From positions 1-53,033 of the forward strand of contig CAZEFK010000011.1 of the NCBI GenBank assembly GCA_964511405.1: a stretch of 53,033 nt of DNA. The letters run 5' to 3'. Both the position numbers and the translations under genes were made by a program. The stretch comes from CAZEFK01 sp964511405. GTDB lineage: Bacteria > Pseudomonadota > Alphaproteobacteria > Elsterales > Elsteraceae. Shown here in pieces: positions 39,453 to 47,979 of this stretch. How positions within the stretch are numbered: position 1 is the stretch's first letter; each line of letters opens with the position of its first letter. Below the pieces are notes generated by a model. The model was not told the DNA's origin. It worked only from the letters and a program-made list of their open reading frames with translations, and ran no database searches.

Positions 39453-40186
39453 TCGAGGTCCGCGACCTCCGGATCCGGTTCGCCGCCGACGCCCCGGCGG
39501 TGGTGGACGGCGTGTCGTTCGCGGTGGCGCGCGGCGAGACCTTCGGGCTGGTGGGCGAGAGCGGCTGCGGCAAGTCCACCGTGCTGCGCGCCATCGCCGG
39601 CCTGGTCCCCGGCTATGGCGGCGACATGCGGCTGGACGGCGCCCCGCTGCCGTCCCGGCGGTCGCGCGGCTTCTTCAAGCGCGTCCAGATGGTGTTCCAG
39701 GATCCCTATGGCTCGCTGCATCCGCGGCAATCGATCCGGACCCAGCTGCTCGAGCCGCTGCGCAACCAAGGTCTGCCCCGGCCGCTGTCGGCCGCGGCGG
39801 CGGCGCTGGAGGCCGTCGGTCTGCCCCAGTCGGCGCTGATGCGCCTGCCCCACCAGCTGTCGGGCGGGCAGCGCCAGCGGGTCGCCATCGCGCGCGCCCT
39901 GATGCTGGAGCCCGAGGTGCTGCTGCTCGACGAGCCGACCTCGGCGCTCGACGTGTCGGTCCAGGCCGAGATCCTGAATCTGCTGATGGACCTGCGCGAG
40001 CAGCGGCGGCTGACCTATGTGCTGGTCAGCCACGACCTGGCCGTGATCGCGCATATGTGCCACCGGATCGCGGTGATGCAGGGTGGCCGGCTGGTCGACG
40101 GCTTCGACGCTTCAGCGCTGCGCCAGGGCACGCCCACGCACCCCTACACCCGGACGCTGCTGGCTGCGAGCGAGGCCCTGGGGTGA
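39449..40186 (+). CDS. peptide ABC transporter ATP-binding protein, DppF/OppF family
   Basis: A 245-residue ATPase, the second of the pair. Walker A GESGCGKST (about 36-44), Q-loop MVFQDPYGSLHPRQSI, signature LSGGQRQRVAIARAL, Walker B EVLLLDEPTSALDVSV, H-loop YVLVSHDLAVIAHM and the THPYTRTLLAAS extension are all present. The protein is slightly short because it lacks the long C-terminal region of DppF. It closes the five-gene operon; the converging PhaZ gene ends 42 bp away. Confidence 0.9.
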   Translation: MIEVRDLRIRFAADAPAVVDGVSFAVARGETFGLVGESGCGKSTVLRAIAGLVPGYGGDMRLDGAPLPSRRSRGFFKRVQMVFQDPYGSLHPRQSIRTQLLEPLRNQGLPRPLSAAAAALEAVGLPQSALMRLPHQLSGGQRQRVAIARALMLEPEVLLLDEPTSALDVSVQAEILNLLMDLREQRRLTYVLVSHDLAVIAHMCHRIAVMQGGRLVDGFDASALRQGTPTHPYTRTLLAASEALG

Positions 40187-40227
40187 GCCGCGATCGGCTA
40201 CTCATTGGGTGCAATCCCGATATGATC

Positions 40228-41445
40228 TCACCCCGCCATATGAATCACGTCCCGCACCACCGGATAGATCTCCGACGCCCAGCGCCGGCCGCTGAACACG
40301 CCGTAGTGGCCGACGCCGGTCTGGACATGGTGGCGGCGCAGATAGGGGCGGATGCGCGGGCACAGGTCCTGGGCCGCGACGGTCTGGCCGGCCGCGCAGA
40401 TGTCGTCGCGCTCGCCCTCGACCGTCAGCAGGGCGGTGTGCCGGATGGCCGCCGGGTCGACGCGCCGGCCGGCGACGGTCAGGCGGCCCAGCGGCAGATC
40501 GTGGTCTTGGAACACCGAGCGGATGGTCTCCAGATAGAACTCGGCCGGCAGGTCCATGACTGCGAAATATTCTTCGTAGAAGCGCTTGATCGTCGCCGCT
40601 TTCTCGGGCTCGCCGTCGGCCAGGCTGCGGAACATGTCGGCGAACGCGCCCAGATGCCGCTCCAGGTTCATGCTCATGAAGCCCAAGAGCTGCAGGAAGC
40701 CGGGATAGACCCGGCGCAGCGCGCCGCCGAAGCGCAACGGCACCGTGGCGATGACCTTGCGCTCGAACCAGTCGAGCGGGTGCTCGGTGGCGAAGCGGTC
40801 GACTGCGGTGGGATTGACCCGGGTGTCGATCGGTCCGGCCATCAGGGTCATGCTGCGCGGGCAGCAGGGATTGCCGTCCTGGGCCATCAGCGCGACGGCG
40901 GCCAGCGCCGCCACCGAGGGCTGGCACACCGCCAGGATGTGGGCGTCAGGGCCCAGGCGCTCCAGGAAGCGGATCAGGTGCAGGACATATTGATCGAAGC
41001 CGAACCGGCCGTGCACCAGACCGACGTCGCGGACGTTATGCCAGTCGGTGATGTGGACGTCGTGGTCGACCAGCATGGTGCGCACGGTCTCGCGCAGCAG
41101 CGTCGCGAAATGGCCTGACATCGGCGCCACCAGCAGCACCGGCGGCCGGACGGCGATGTCGTCCCTCTCGAAGCGCAGCAGGCTGCAGAACGGCGTGCGG
41201 TCGACCACGACCTCGCGCACGGCGGTCTCGCCGTTGCCGGCGCCGACGCGTTCGATGCCGAACGCCGGCCGCTTGTGGGTCAGGGTGCTGCGGGCCAGCA
41301 GCTCCGAGGCCGCTGCCATCGCGCGTACCGGGTGCGCGTCCCCCAGTCCGGACCAGCGCCGCCCCAGTACGGCGGCCGCGGTCCGCGCCGCCAGCCGCAG
41401 GGGGGCCATGGCATCGGCCTGGGCTTGATAGGCGGCGTAGAGCAT
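40228..41445 (-). CDS. phaZ: intracellular polyhydroxyalkanoate depolymerase
   Basis: A 405-residue intracellular PHA depolymerase that mobilises storage polyester. The N-terminus MLYAAYQAQADAMAPLRLAAR and HKRPAFGIERV are typical. The nucleophile is C174 in LAVCQPSVAALAAV, the cysteine used by the PhaZ1 class in place of serine. The acid and base sit in VEGERDDICAAGQT and GVGHYGVFSGRRW near the C-terminus. No signal peptide, as expected for a granule-bound enzyme. It stands alone, convergent with the peptide operon and divergent from the GST gene at 41532, with no phaC or phasin nearby. Confidence 0.92.
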   Translation of the reverse strand: MLYAAYQAQADAMAPLRLAARTAAAVLGRRWSGLGDAHPVRAMAAASELLARSTLTHKRPAFGIERVGAGNGETAVREVVVDRTPFCSLLRFERDDIAVRPPVLLVAPMSGHFATLLRETVRTMLVDHDVHITDWHNVRDVGLVHGRFGFDQYVLHLIRFLERLGPDAHILAVCQPSVAALAAVALMAQDGNPCCPRSMTLMAGPIDTRVNPTAVDRFATEHPLDWFERKVIATVPLRFGGALRRVYPGFLQLLGFMSMNLERHLGAFADMFRSLADGEPEKAATIKRFYEEYFAVMDLPAEFYLETIRSVFQDHDLPLGRLTVAGRRVDPAAIRHTALLTVEGERDDICAAGQTVAAQDLCPRIRPYLRRHHVQTGVGHYGVFSGRRWASEIYPVVRDVIHMAG

Positions 41446-41531
41446 GATGCCGGCGATGCAAGCCCCAGGCCACGGCCGGCCAGTTGGCGCGGCCTTTGCA
41501 CAGGCCTACGACGCATCGACGGAGCGGGGCG

Positions 41532-42185
41532 ATGGCCAAGGCGACCCTGACGATCAGCAGCAAGACCTATTCGTCCTGGTCGTTGCGCGGCTGGCTGCTG
41601 GCGCGTTTCGCCGGCCTGCCGTTCGAAGAGCGGATCGTGCCGGTCGACGACCCGGCTGTGCGCGCCGAGATCCTGCTGTTGTCCGCGTCGATCCTGGTGC
41701 CCTGCCTGACCCATGATGGCGTCGCGGTTTGGGACACCCTGGCGATCGCCGAATATCTGGCCGAAATCCGGCCCCGGGCCGGGCTGCTGCCGGCCGACCG
41801 GGCGATGCGGGCGCGCTGCCGCTCGATCTGCGGCGAGATGCATTCGGGCTTCACCGCCCTGCGCTCGTCGCTGCCGATGAATTTGCGCGGCCACTTTCCG
41901 GGCTTCAAGGTGTGGTCGCGCGCCCAGGCCGACATCGACCGGATCCTGACGATCTGGCGCGACTGCCTGGCCGCCCAGGGCGGTCCCTACCTGTTCGGCG
42001 CCCGCTCGATGGCCGACGCCATGTATGCGCCGGTCGTGACTCGGCTCCTGACCTACGACGTACCGGTGCCCGACGATGCCGCCGACTACTGCCGCACGAT
42101 CATGGCGATGCCGGAGATGATCGCGTGGGTCGAGGCGGCGCGCCAGGAGCCCGACGCGGTCGAGGAGCTGGAAGTGGAATTCTGA
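41532..42185 (+). CDS. glutathione S-transferase family protein
   Basis: A 217-residue GST. The N-terminal thioredoxin-like domain carries the catalytic-serine stretch SSKTYSSWSLRGWLLA (about 9-24) and the glutathione-binding cis-Pro region (about 55-72, VPCLTHDGVAVWDTLAIAEYL). The C-terminal helical domain runs from about residue 90 and includes YLFGARSMADAMYAPVVTRLLTY. The start is ATG 41532 with GGAG upstream. Typical role is conjugation or reduction of electrophiles in the cytoplasm; the exact class (zeta- or beta-like) is not resolvable. Confidence 0.85.
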   Translation: MAKATLTISSKTYSSWSLRGWLLARFAGLPFEERIVPVDDPAVRAEILLLSASILVPCLTHDGVAVWDTLAIAEYLAEIRPRAGLLPADRAMRARCRSICGEMHSGFTALRSSLPMNLRGHFPGFKVWSRAQADIDRILTIWRDCLAAQGGPYLFGARSMADAMYAPVVTRLLTYDVPVPDDAADYCRTIMAMPEMIAWVEAARQEPDAVEELEVEF

Positions 42186-42247
42186 ACCGCTCAGGCGATG
42201 CGCAAGCGCTGCTCAAATCCGTGGCACCAGCGAAAGGACCGACGGCG

Positions 42248-42667
42248 ATGGACACCGGCAGCACCACCCAGTTCTCCCATGTCCGCGAGGGCGAGACGCC
42301 ATACCGCGAGGGCGGGCTGCGCGATTTCTTCCGCTACCGCGACCTGGGCATCGCCGCCGCCACCGGCGGCCAGGTGATCGCCCAGCTGGTCAAGGCGCAC
42401 GAGCCGCCGCAGGACGGCACCGGCTGGCACCGGCATGTCGCCAACTTCCACATCGTGATCATGCTCAAGGGCTGGGCCCGCTTCATGTACGAGGACCAGG
42501 AGACGCTGGTGAAAGCCGGCGACTGCGTTCACCAGCGTCCGGGCATCGTCCACTACCTGTTCGACTACTCGCCCGACATGGAATATTTGGAGATCGCCAG
42601 CCCGGCCGATTTCCAGACGGTCGAGATGCCGGGGCCCTGCCCGGTGCCGCCGGTCACACCCTCTTAG
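42248..42667 (+). CDS. cupin-domain protein
   Basis: A 139-residue single-domain cupin. The first cupin motif is GWHRHVANFHIVIMLKGWARFMY (about 59-81, with two His as metal ligands). The second is KAGDCVHQRPGIVHYLFDYS (about 88-107). It ends with a Pro-rich tail. Unrecognised substrate; the short form suggests a binding, isomerase or dioxygenase-like role. It follows the GST gene by 62 bp and ends 3 bp before the converging VOC gene. Confidence 0.75.
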   Translation: MDTGSTTQFSHVREGETPYREGGLRDFFRYRDLGIAAATGGQVIAQLVKAHEPPQDGTGWHRHVANFHIVIMLKGWARFMYEDQETLVKAGDCVHQRPGIVHYLFDYSPDMEYLEIASPADFQTVEMPGPCPVPPVTPS

Positions 42668-42669
42668 CG

Positions 42670-43488
42670 CTACTCGATCGCGACGAAGTCCAGCCAGGCG
42701 CCGCAGGCCGCGCTGGCGGGAACCCGCAGCCGGGTGCCGTGGCGCTCCATGGGCACCTGGTTGGCCGCCAGATATTCTGCCGTCTGGTCGAGGTCGGCGG
42801 TGCCGAGCGTCAGGCCCACCAGCGGCGGCGCGCCCGAACCCGGAACCACATAGACATGGCCGGCGCGCAGGGCCAGCACGCCGCGGCTGGTCGGGTGCAG
42901 GTCGAGGACGTGGGCAAGCCGGCGCTCGAACTCGGCGGGGTCGGGCACTGCCACGGTCACGGCCTCCAGCGACTCCACGCCGTTGGGCTGCAGCATCAGC
43001 GGCGGCTTCCACAGCAGGTCCGGGGTCAGGTGCTGGATCGCGAAGAACTGGCCTTCGGGCAGGACACCCGCCGGGAAGTCCACCAGCTCGAAGCGGGCGA
43101 GTCCGGGACCGTCGATGTCCTCGACCGGACGCTCCAGCGGGTGCGGCGGGTCGACGGGCAGGCCGCGCGCCGCCAGGTCGGCCGCGGCGGCCTTGGCGTC
43201 GGGCACGTCGAAGGCCACCAGGTGCGCGCCCTCCTGCCGGTCCAGCACGGCGCGCAGCCGGCCCTTATAGCCCGGGTCGATGACGCCGATCAGCTCGACA
43301 TAGCCGCGCCCCAGCATGATGCAGTGATTGCCGGTGCCGACCCGCGGCCGCGCAGCGCCCGGCACCGGCGGCGGCAGGGTATGGGTGCCACGCGGCGTCA
43401 GGTTGAAGCCGAGGCGGCGATAGGCAATGGCGGCGGCGTCGAGGTCGCGGACGGCAATGCCCACATGGTCGAGCCCGAACGGCGTCAT
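42670..43488 (-). CDS. VOC-family (glyoxalase-like) protein, two-repeat
   Basis: A 272-residue VOC-superfamily protein with one domain at about 1-125 (FGLDHVGIAVRDLDAAAIAYRRLGF, GNHCIMLGRGYVELIGV) and a second at about 150-270 (GVESLEAVTVAVPDPAEFERRLAHVL). It resembles the Glyoxalase_3-type proteins that have one metal-binding and one degenerate repeat. It overlaps the ydbL-like gene by 4 bp, as the last gene of the WYL-ydbH-ynbE-ydbL operon. The link to envelope lipid transport is unclear. Confidence 0.75.
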   Translation of the reverse strand: MTPFGLDHVGIAVRDLDAAAIAYRRLGFNLTPRGTHTLPPPVPGAARPRVGTGNHCIMLGRGYVELIGVIDPGYKGRLRAVLDRQEGAHLVAFDVPDAKAAAADLAARGLPVDPPHPLERPVEDIDGPGLARFELVDFPAGVLPEGQFFAIQHLTPDLLWKPPLMLQPNGVESLEAVTVAVPDPAEFERRLAHVLDLHPTSRGVLALRAGHVYVVPGSGAPPLVGLTLGTADLDQTAEYLAANQVPMERHGTRLRVPASAACGAWLDFVAIE

Positions 43489-43850
43489 TTCTGCACCCAC
43501 TGTCCGTTCTCCTGGAGGAACCAGGTGCCGGCAGGCGCGGCTTTCAAGATCTCCTGGGCATAGACCCGGCCGACCTGGTCGACCGGTGCATGGTCGGCGG
43601 CGGCGCGCTGCTGGTAGAGCGCCTTGCGCTCGCCATTGACCCGGTCGACCAGCGCGGCAAGGTCGGCCGAGGCCGTGCCGCGGATCACGGCGTAGCCGTC
43701 GAAGCGCTCGCCGACCTGCCCGGCGGCGCGCGGCCCATCGAGCGGCCGGCCCTGCGCCCAAGCGCCCGATGCGGCGAGCAGCAGGCCCGCCGCGGCCAGC
43801 AGGCCCAGGACGCGCCGCCGCGGCTCAGAAGATCGGCTTGCTGACGACAT
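43485..43850 (-). CDS. ydbL: YdbL-like periplasmic protein (DUF1318)
   Basis: A 121-residue exported protein. The signal peptide is about residues 1-32 (RRRVLGLLAAAGLLLAASGAWA). The mature part matches DUF1318/YdbL: AAGQVGERFDGYAVIRG, LVDRVNGERKALYQQRA, VDQVGRVYAQEILKAAP and a final W-x-x-x-N-G-Q-W. In E. coli YdbL assists the YdbH-YnbE intermembrane bridge, probably by preventing misassembly of YnbE. The gene overlaps ynbE by 26 bp, so translation is coupled. Confidence 0.85.
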   Translation of the reverse strand: MSSASRSSEPRRRVLGLLAAAGLLLAASGAWAQGRPLDGPRAAGQVGERFDGYAVIRGTASADLAALVDRVNGERKALYQQRAAADHAPVDQVGRVYAQEILKAAPAGTWFLQENGQWVQK

Positions 43851-44010
43851 CTTCCTTCGCCTTCTGCTCGACCTGGAGCCGCACGTCGGCGTCCAGCTTG
43901 ATGTTGAGGTTGATCGTGATCGGCTCGCTCGGCGCCTGGACCTTCACGGTCGGCGTGCAGGCCGCAAGCCCCAGGGTCGTCGCCGCGACCGCCAGCCCTA
44001 TCAGCCGCAT
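43825..44010 (-). CDS. ynbE: YnbE-like outer-membrane lipoprotein
   Basis: A 61-residue lipoprotein. The lipobox LAAC places the lipidated Cys at residue 18. The mature sequence TPTVKVQAPSEPITINLNIK is nearly diagnostic for YnbE. In E. coli YnbE multimerises by beta-strand pairing and joins YdbH to the outer membrane, completing a phospholipid-transport bridge. The ATG has AAGGAG 7 nt upstream. It is 53 bp after ydbH and overlaps ydbL. Confidence 0.9.
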   Translation of the reverse strand: MRLIGLAVAATTLGLAACTPTVKVQAPSEPITINLNIKLDADVRLQVEQKAKEDVVSKPIF

Positions 44011-44063
44011 TGCGGCTCCTTATGTCAGACCCGGTCCCTCACATAGCACGGCGCCCGATCCGA

Positions 44064-45833
44064 TCAAGGATGCGGTGCGACGGCGCCGCGGGCGATCCCG
44101 CCGGCGGCCTGGAGTGCCGCTTCGGCCAAGGCGGCGAGCTTGGCGAAATCGGTGTCGAGGCGGATGTTGAGCGCGAACGGCCGGCCGTCCAGCACGGCCG
44201 GATTCGCGCCTTTGAGATGCAGGACCGCGGCGTCGTGCTCGATGTCGACGGCCAGGCTGTCATAGTGGAAGTCCTTGAGCGCGTCGCGCAGCAGCGCGAC
44301 CGACTCGCCGGCGTCGGCGGGCAGGCCCTGGCCGGTGTAGCGGATGACGCCCGGACCGCGGCCGGTGACCTGGCCGGCCTCGAGGGTCGGCTTGCCGCCG
44401 GCCAGGGCCAGCGGCAGCACGCCGTCCAGCCGGCCGCTGCCGCTCAGGCCCTCGACGCCGATCAGGTCGAGCAGCGGCGCCAGGTCGACATTCTCGATCC
44501 GCAGCGGCAGCGCCAAATCGGCCGGCAGCGGCTGCCCCGGCGCCAGCGTCAGGCCGCCGGTCGACAGCCGGCCGCCGGCAAAGCCGGCATCAAGCGCTTC
44601 GACGGCGACCCGGCCGTCCGGCCGCAGCTGGAACGACAGGGTCAGCGGCATCGGCGCCAGTCCCGGCGCCGTGAGCGTGGCAATGAGGTGCTGGTGCGGC
44701 GGCGTGGCCGGCGGCGCCAGGCTGTCGATGCGGATGTTGGCGCGGCCATCGGCCAAGTGGGCGGCCGGGGCCGCGATCCCCAGCCCGTCGGCGCTGACCA
44801 CCAGGTCGGGGGTCAGCCGGCCGGCTTTCCAGGCGACGGTGCCGGCCAGCCCGATCGTGCCGGTGACCGCCGGCAAGCCGGCGGGCAGCGCCGGGACCAG
44901 GTCGCGCGGCTGCAGCTTGCCCGGTGCGAACCGGGCCAGGGTCAGGGCCAGGGTTGCGGTGGCGGTGCCGGCCACGAGGTCGGCCTGTCCGGTCATCGTC
45001 AGGCGGGCGGCGTCCTTGTGGGCGCTCGCGGTCAGGCTGGCCTGGATGGCACGCCCATGGCGCTGGGCGTGCAGCTCGGCCGTGACCGGCGCGACGCGGG
45101 CCGGCGTGGTCCGGTCCGTGACGGCGCCGCTGGTGGCGGCCAGGCGGGCGATCTCACCCTGCCACGTCAGGTCGGCCGTGACGCCGGTGGCCGTGACGGC
45201 CGGCGCCGTCACCGCGGCGCCGGCCAGATGGAGCTGTCCGCGGTCCGGCGCCGCGACGGTGGCCGTCACGGTGCCGCCGGCCACCTGCACCGGGCCGAGA
45301 TCGCCGGCGACCAGCAGCTCGGCCGCCAGCCCCGCAGCGGTGGGCGCGATCCGGCCGGACAGGCGCGCTTCGCCCTGTCCCCAGGGTGCGGCCAGGCCGA
45401 TGCGGGCGTCGACCAGCACCAGCATGGCGGCCGGCAGCACCGGCAATCCGCTGTCTGGAGGACCATTCCCGCTGGGCGCCGTGCCGCTGCCGAGGCCGGC
45501 AATCGTGACCGTTCCCGCGGCATCCACGGCCACGTCGAGATGCAGGCCTTCGATGGTGATCCAGTCGGCGCGCCTGCGGCGCAGGCCCGCGATCGACAGC
45601 CCGACGTCGACCGCGGTGGCGCGGATCGCGCCGCCCGGACCGAACGCGACATCGGCCAGGTGCAGCCCGTCGAGGCCGATGCCGGCGACGCGAAGCTGGA
45701 CCGGACCCAGTCCCTCACGCTCGATCGCGGCCACGAGCAGCCGTTCCGCGGCGGCCCGCCCGGCCAGCCACGCGGCCGCGCCCAGCGCCAGCACCAGGAC
45801 CGCCAGCCCGGCCAGGATGCGGCCGATCCTCAT
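44064..45833 (-). CDS. ydbH: YdbH-like AsmA-family intermembrane lipid transport protein
   Basis: A 589-residue inner-membrane-anchored periplasmic protein. One N-terminal span (ILAGLAVLVLALGAAAWLAG, about 6-25) is followed by a long repetitive beta-strand region typical of AsmA-like/RBG bridge proteins. The C-terminal part has LLDLIGVEGLSGSGRLDGVLPLAL and IRYTGQGLPADAGESVALLRDALKDFHYD, as in YdbH. It is shorter than E. coli YdbH (about 880 residues), so the bridge would be shorter. The start at 45833 overlaps the WYL-regulator stop (ATGA). Neighbours ynbE and ydbL confirm the assignment. Confidence 0.85.
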   Translation of the reverse strand: MRIGRILAGLAVLVLALGAAAWLAGRAAAERLLVAAIEREGLGPVQLRVAGIGLDGLHLADVAFGPGGAIRATAVDVGLSIAGLRRRRADWITIEGLHLDVAVDAAGTVTIAGLGSGTAPSGNGPPDSGLPVLPAAMLVLVDARIGLAAPWGQGEARLSGRIAPTAAGLAAELLVAGDLGPVQVAGGTVTATVAAPDRGQLHLAGAAVTAPAVTATGVTADLTWQGEIARLAATSGAVTDRTTPARVAPVTAELHAQRHGRAIQASLTASAHKDAARLTMTGQADLVAGTATATLALTLARFAPGKLQPRDLVPALPAGLPAVTGTIGLAGTVAWKAGRLTPDLVVSADGLGIAAPAAHLADGRANIRIDSLAPPATPPHQHLIATLTAPGLAPMPLTLSFQLRPDGRVAVEALDAGFAGGRLSTGGLTLAPGQPLPADLALPLRIENVDLAPLLDLIGVEGLSGSGRLDGVLPLALAGGKPTLEAGQVTGRGPGVIRYTGQGLPADAGESVALLRDALKDFHYDSLAVDIEHDAAVLHLKGANPAVLDGRPFALNIRLDTDFAKLAALAEAALQAAGGIARGAVAPHP

Positions 45834-46846
45834 GCGCCGTAGGCGGCGGCCAATGTCGCCAGCTCCCGGCCCAGGCGCGGCCGCCACTCGGCCGGGGCCA
45901 GCAGCTCGGCCCCGGGCCCCAGCCAGCGCACCAGCTCCAGCACCTTGTCCGGATCGCTCTCGCCATAGGTCATGATCACCCGGTCGGGGCCGTCCGGCTC
46001 GAAGGCGCCGAAGCCGAAATACCAGTCGGCGGCGAGCCGCCGGGCCTGGTCCGCCGTCATCCCGATCCGGACCGGGCTGAGCCGGGACCAGCGCGCCATC
46101 GCGTCGGCCAGCCAGCGCCGGCCGAGATGGGGGCGCACGTCGAAGGGCTGCTGGTCGACGCGAAAGGTGCTGGCCTCGATCGCCGCGACCCGGTCGGCCC
46201 GCCAGAACCGCCGCCGCGGGCGATCGGGGCCGAGGCGGTTGCCGATCAGGTACCAGCGGTCGCGGTCCCACAGCAGGCCCAGCGGCTCGGCCTCGATCGC
46301 CTCGGCCGCCGGGCGGTAGGGCGAGCGGTAGGTGAAGCGCACCCGGGTGGCGTCGAGCACGCCGCCCAGGAACAGCTCGACCGCCCGCGCCTCGGCCAGG
46401 CGCGCGGCGTCGCCGTCGGGGCCTTCGGGCTCGGGATGGAAGGCGTCGGCGGCCGGGCGCTCGACGCCGATCAGGCGGTGGCCGTCCAGCAGCAGCGGCC
46501 GCAGCCGTGCCGGCAGCGCGGCCACCAGTTTGCGCTGCGCGGTTTCGAGCTCGCCGGCAAAGGGCGGCACGCGCAGGCCGCGGGCCAGCGCCAGCCCGAC
46601 CAGGGCCGCCACCGTCTCGCCGCGGGTGAACGTGACAGGCGGCAGGAAATAGCCCTCCAGCAGCCGGTAGCCGCCGCCGGCGCCGCGCTCGGCATAGACC
46701 GGCACGCCGGTGGCGCTCAGCATCTCGACGTCGCGGTAGATGGTGCGCACGGAGACCTCGAAGCGCCGCGCCAGCTCCGGCGCCGTCACGCTGCGCCGGT
46801 CGCTGAGCAGCAGGAGGATGCCGAAGGCGCGTTCGATTCTGGTCAT
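45830..46846 (-). CDS. WYL-domain transcriptional regulator (YafY family)
   Basis: A 338-residue regulator. An N-terminal winged helix (MTRIERAFGILLLLSDRRSVTAPELARRFEVSVRTIYRD, about 1-40) is followed by the WYL sensor domain (about 140-230, including LGLLWDRDRWYLIGNRLG) and a C-terminal WCX domain. ATG 46846 has GGAGG 9 nt upstream and is preferred to 46897. It is divergent from the VOC gene at 46981. The gap carries CCTGACA-6-TGTCAGG, the likely operator. It also heads the ydbH operon, overlapping ydbH by 4 bp. Confidence 0.88.
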   Translation of the reverse strand: MTRIERAFGILLLLSDRRSVTAPELARRFEVSVRTIYRDVEMLSATGVPVYAERGAGGGYRLLEGYFLPPVTFTRGETVAALVGLALARGLRVPPFAGELETAQRKLVAALPARLRPLLLDGHRLIGVERPAADAFHPEPEGPDGDAARLAEARAVELFLGGVLDATRVRFTYRSPYRPAAEAIEAEPLGLLWDRDRWYLIGNRLGPDRPRRRFWRADRVAAIEASTFRVDQQPFDVRPHLGRRWLADAMARWSRLSPVRIGMTADQARRLAADWYFGFGAFEPDGPDRVIMTYGESDPDKVLELVRWLGPGAELLAPAEWRPRLGRELATLAAAYGA

Positions 46847-46914
46847 GGCCTTGCCTCCGAGCTGACAGCGGCGCCTGCAGAAAAACAAGCGCGCCATCAG
46901 AAGGCCGGATCAAA

Positions 46915-46934
46915 CCTGACACGGGGCTGTCAGG
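46915..46934. promoter_or_regulatory. palindromic operator CCTGACA-N6-TGTCAGG
   Basis: A perfect 7-bp inverted repeat with a 6-bp spacer, 47 bp upstream of the VOC start and 69 bp from the WYL gene start. A second half-site CTGACAG lies at 46862-46868, beside the WYL start. This position in the divergent gap fits autoregulation and control of the VOC gene by the WYL protein. Confidence 0.6.
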
Positions 46935-46980
46935 TCGCGGGGCCTAGGGTCACCCCGCACCGATGATTCTGGAGGCTCAG

Positions 46981-47358
46981 ATGTTCGACCATATCTCGAT
47001 CGGCGTCCGCGACATCCACCGGGCGGGGCGGTTCTACGACGCGGCGCTGGCGCCGCTCGGCCATCGCCGCCTCAGCGACGGCGAAAGCTCGCTCGGCTAT
47101 GGCGACACCGCCGTCGGCCTGTGGATCCTGGCCTGCGAGCGGCCGGTACCGGCCGACCCCCAGTCCGGCCTGCATGTCTGCTTCAAGGCGCCGAGCCGCG
47201 CCGCCGTCGACGCCTTCCACACGGCCGGCCTTGCGGCCGGCGGCCGCGACAATGGCGGACCGGGCCTGCGCGCCGACTATGGCGATTCCTACTACGCCGC
47301 CTTCGTGGTCGATCCGGACGGCTATCGGATCGAGGCTTATTGCGCGGTGCCGGCGTGA
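46981..47358 (+). CDS. VOC-family (glyoxalase/bleomycin-resistance-like) protein
   Basis: A 125-residue single VOC domain: FDHISIGVRDIHRAGRFYDAALAPLG start, GLHVCFKAPSRAAVDAFH middle and YYAAFVVDPDGYRIEAY end with the metal-site Glu. ATG 46981 has GGAGG 7 nt upstream. It is divergent from the WYL regulator, a pairing often seen for this family. The next gene begins with a GTG that overlaps its stop. Confidence 0.83.
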   Translation: MFDHISIGVRDIHRAGRFYDAALAPLGHRRLSDGESSLGYGDTAVGLWILACERPVPADPQSGLHVCFKAPSRAAVDAFHTAGLAAGGRDNGGPGLRADYGDSYYAAFVVDPDGYRIEAYCAVPA

Positions 47359-47438
47359 CCGGCCGCCGCGCCCTGCTCGCTGGCGCCGGGGCCGCGATGC
47401 TGGCCGGTCCGGCGCGCGCTACCTCAGGAGGATCCGCC

Positions 47439-47969
47439 ATGACCGACACGCCCCTTGCCGCCGCCCTTCACGCCGTCGGGCCGGCTGCCGACCGGGCCGA
47501 CAAGCTTCAGCTCTACGGCTGGGTGGTCGGCCACTGGACGCTTGATGCGGTCTATCACCTGCCCGAAGGCGGCGTCCGTCGCGGCCGTGGCGAGATCCAT
47601 GCCGGCTGGGTCCTGGAGGGGCGGGCCCTGCAGGATGTGTGGATCGTTCCACCGCGCGGACAGGCGCCCTCGGACCCGCCGTTCTGGGGCGACTTTTGCG
47701 GCACCACCCTGCGCGTCTATGACGCCAGGATCGACGCCTGGCACATCCTGTGGGTGGATCCGCTGCGGCAGGTCTACCGCCAGCAGATCGGCCGGGCGCG
47801 CGGCGCCGACATCGTGCAGGACGGCGTCGACGAGTCGGGAGCGCCGGTGCGCTGGAGCTTCACCGACATCCGGGCCGACTCCTTCCGCTGGACTGCCGAG
47901 CGCTCGTCCGATAGCGGGCGGACCTGGCAGTTGCTGGTGGAATTGCTGCCGCGCCGGGTTGCGGGATGA
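47439..47969 (+). CDS. DUF1579-like hypothetical protein, start ambiguous
   Basis: A 176-residue protein from ATG 47439, which has a perfect AGGAGG 7 nt upstream. An alternative GTG at 47355 overlaps the VOC stop (GTGA) and adds 28 residues reading TGRRALLAGAGAAMLAGPARA, a convincing twin-arginine signal. Both may be used. The body has LYGWVVGHWTLDAVYHLPEG, GEIHAGWVLEGRALQDVWIVP, LRVYDARIDAWHILWVD and WSFTDIRADSFRWTAERS, the up-and-down beta pattern of DUF1579/lipocalin-like proteins. Ligand unknown. Confidence 0.72.
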   Translation: MTDTPLAAALHAVGPAADRADKLQLYGWVVGHWTLDAVYHLPEGGVRRGRGEIHAGWVLEGRALQDVWIVPPRGQAPSDPPFWGDFCGTTLRVYDARIDAWHILWVDPLRQVYRQQIGRARGADIVQDGVDESGAPVRWSFTDIRADSFRWTAERSSDSGRTWQLLVELLPRRVAG

Positions 47970-47979
47970 GGCGGAACCC

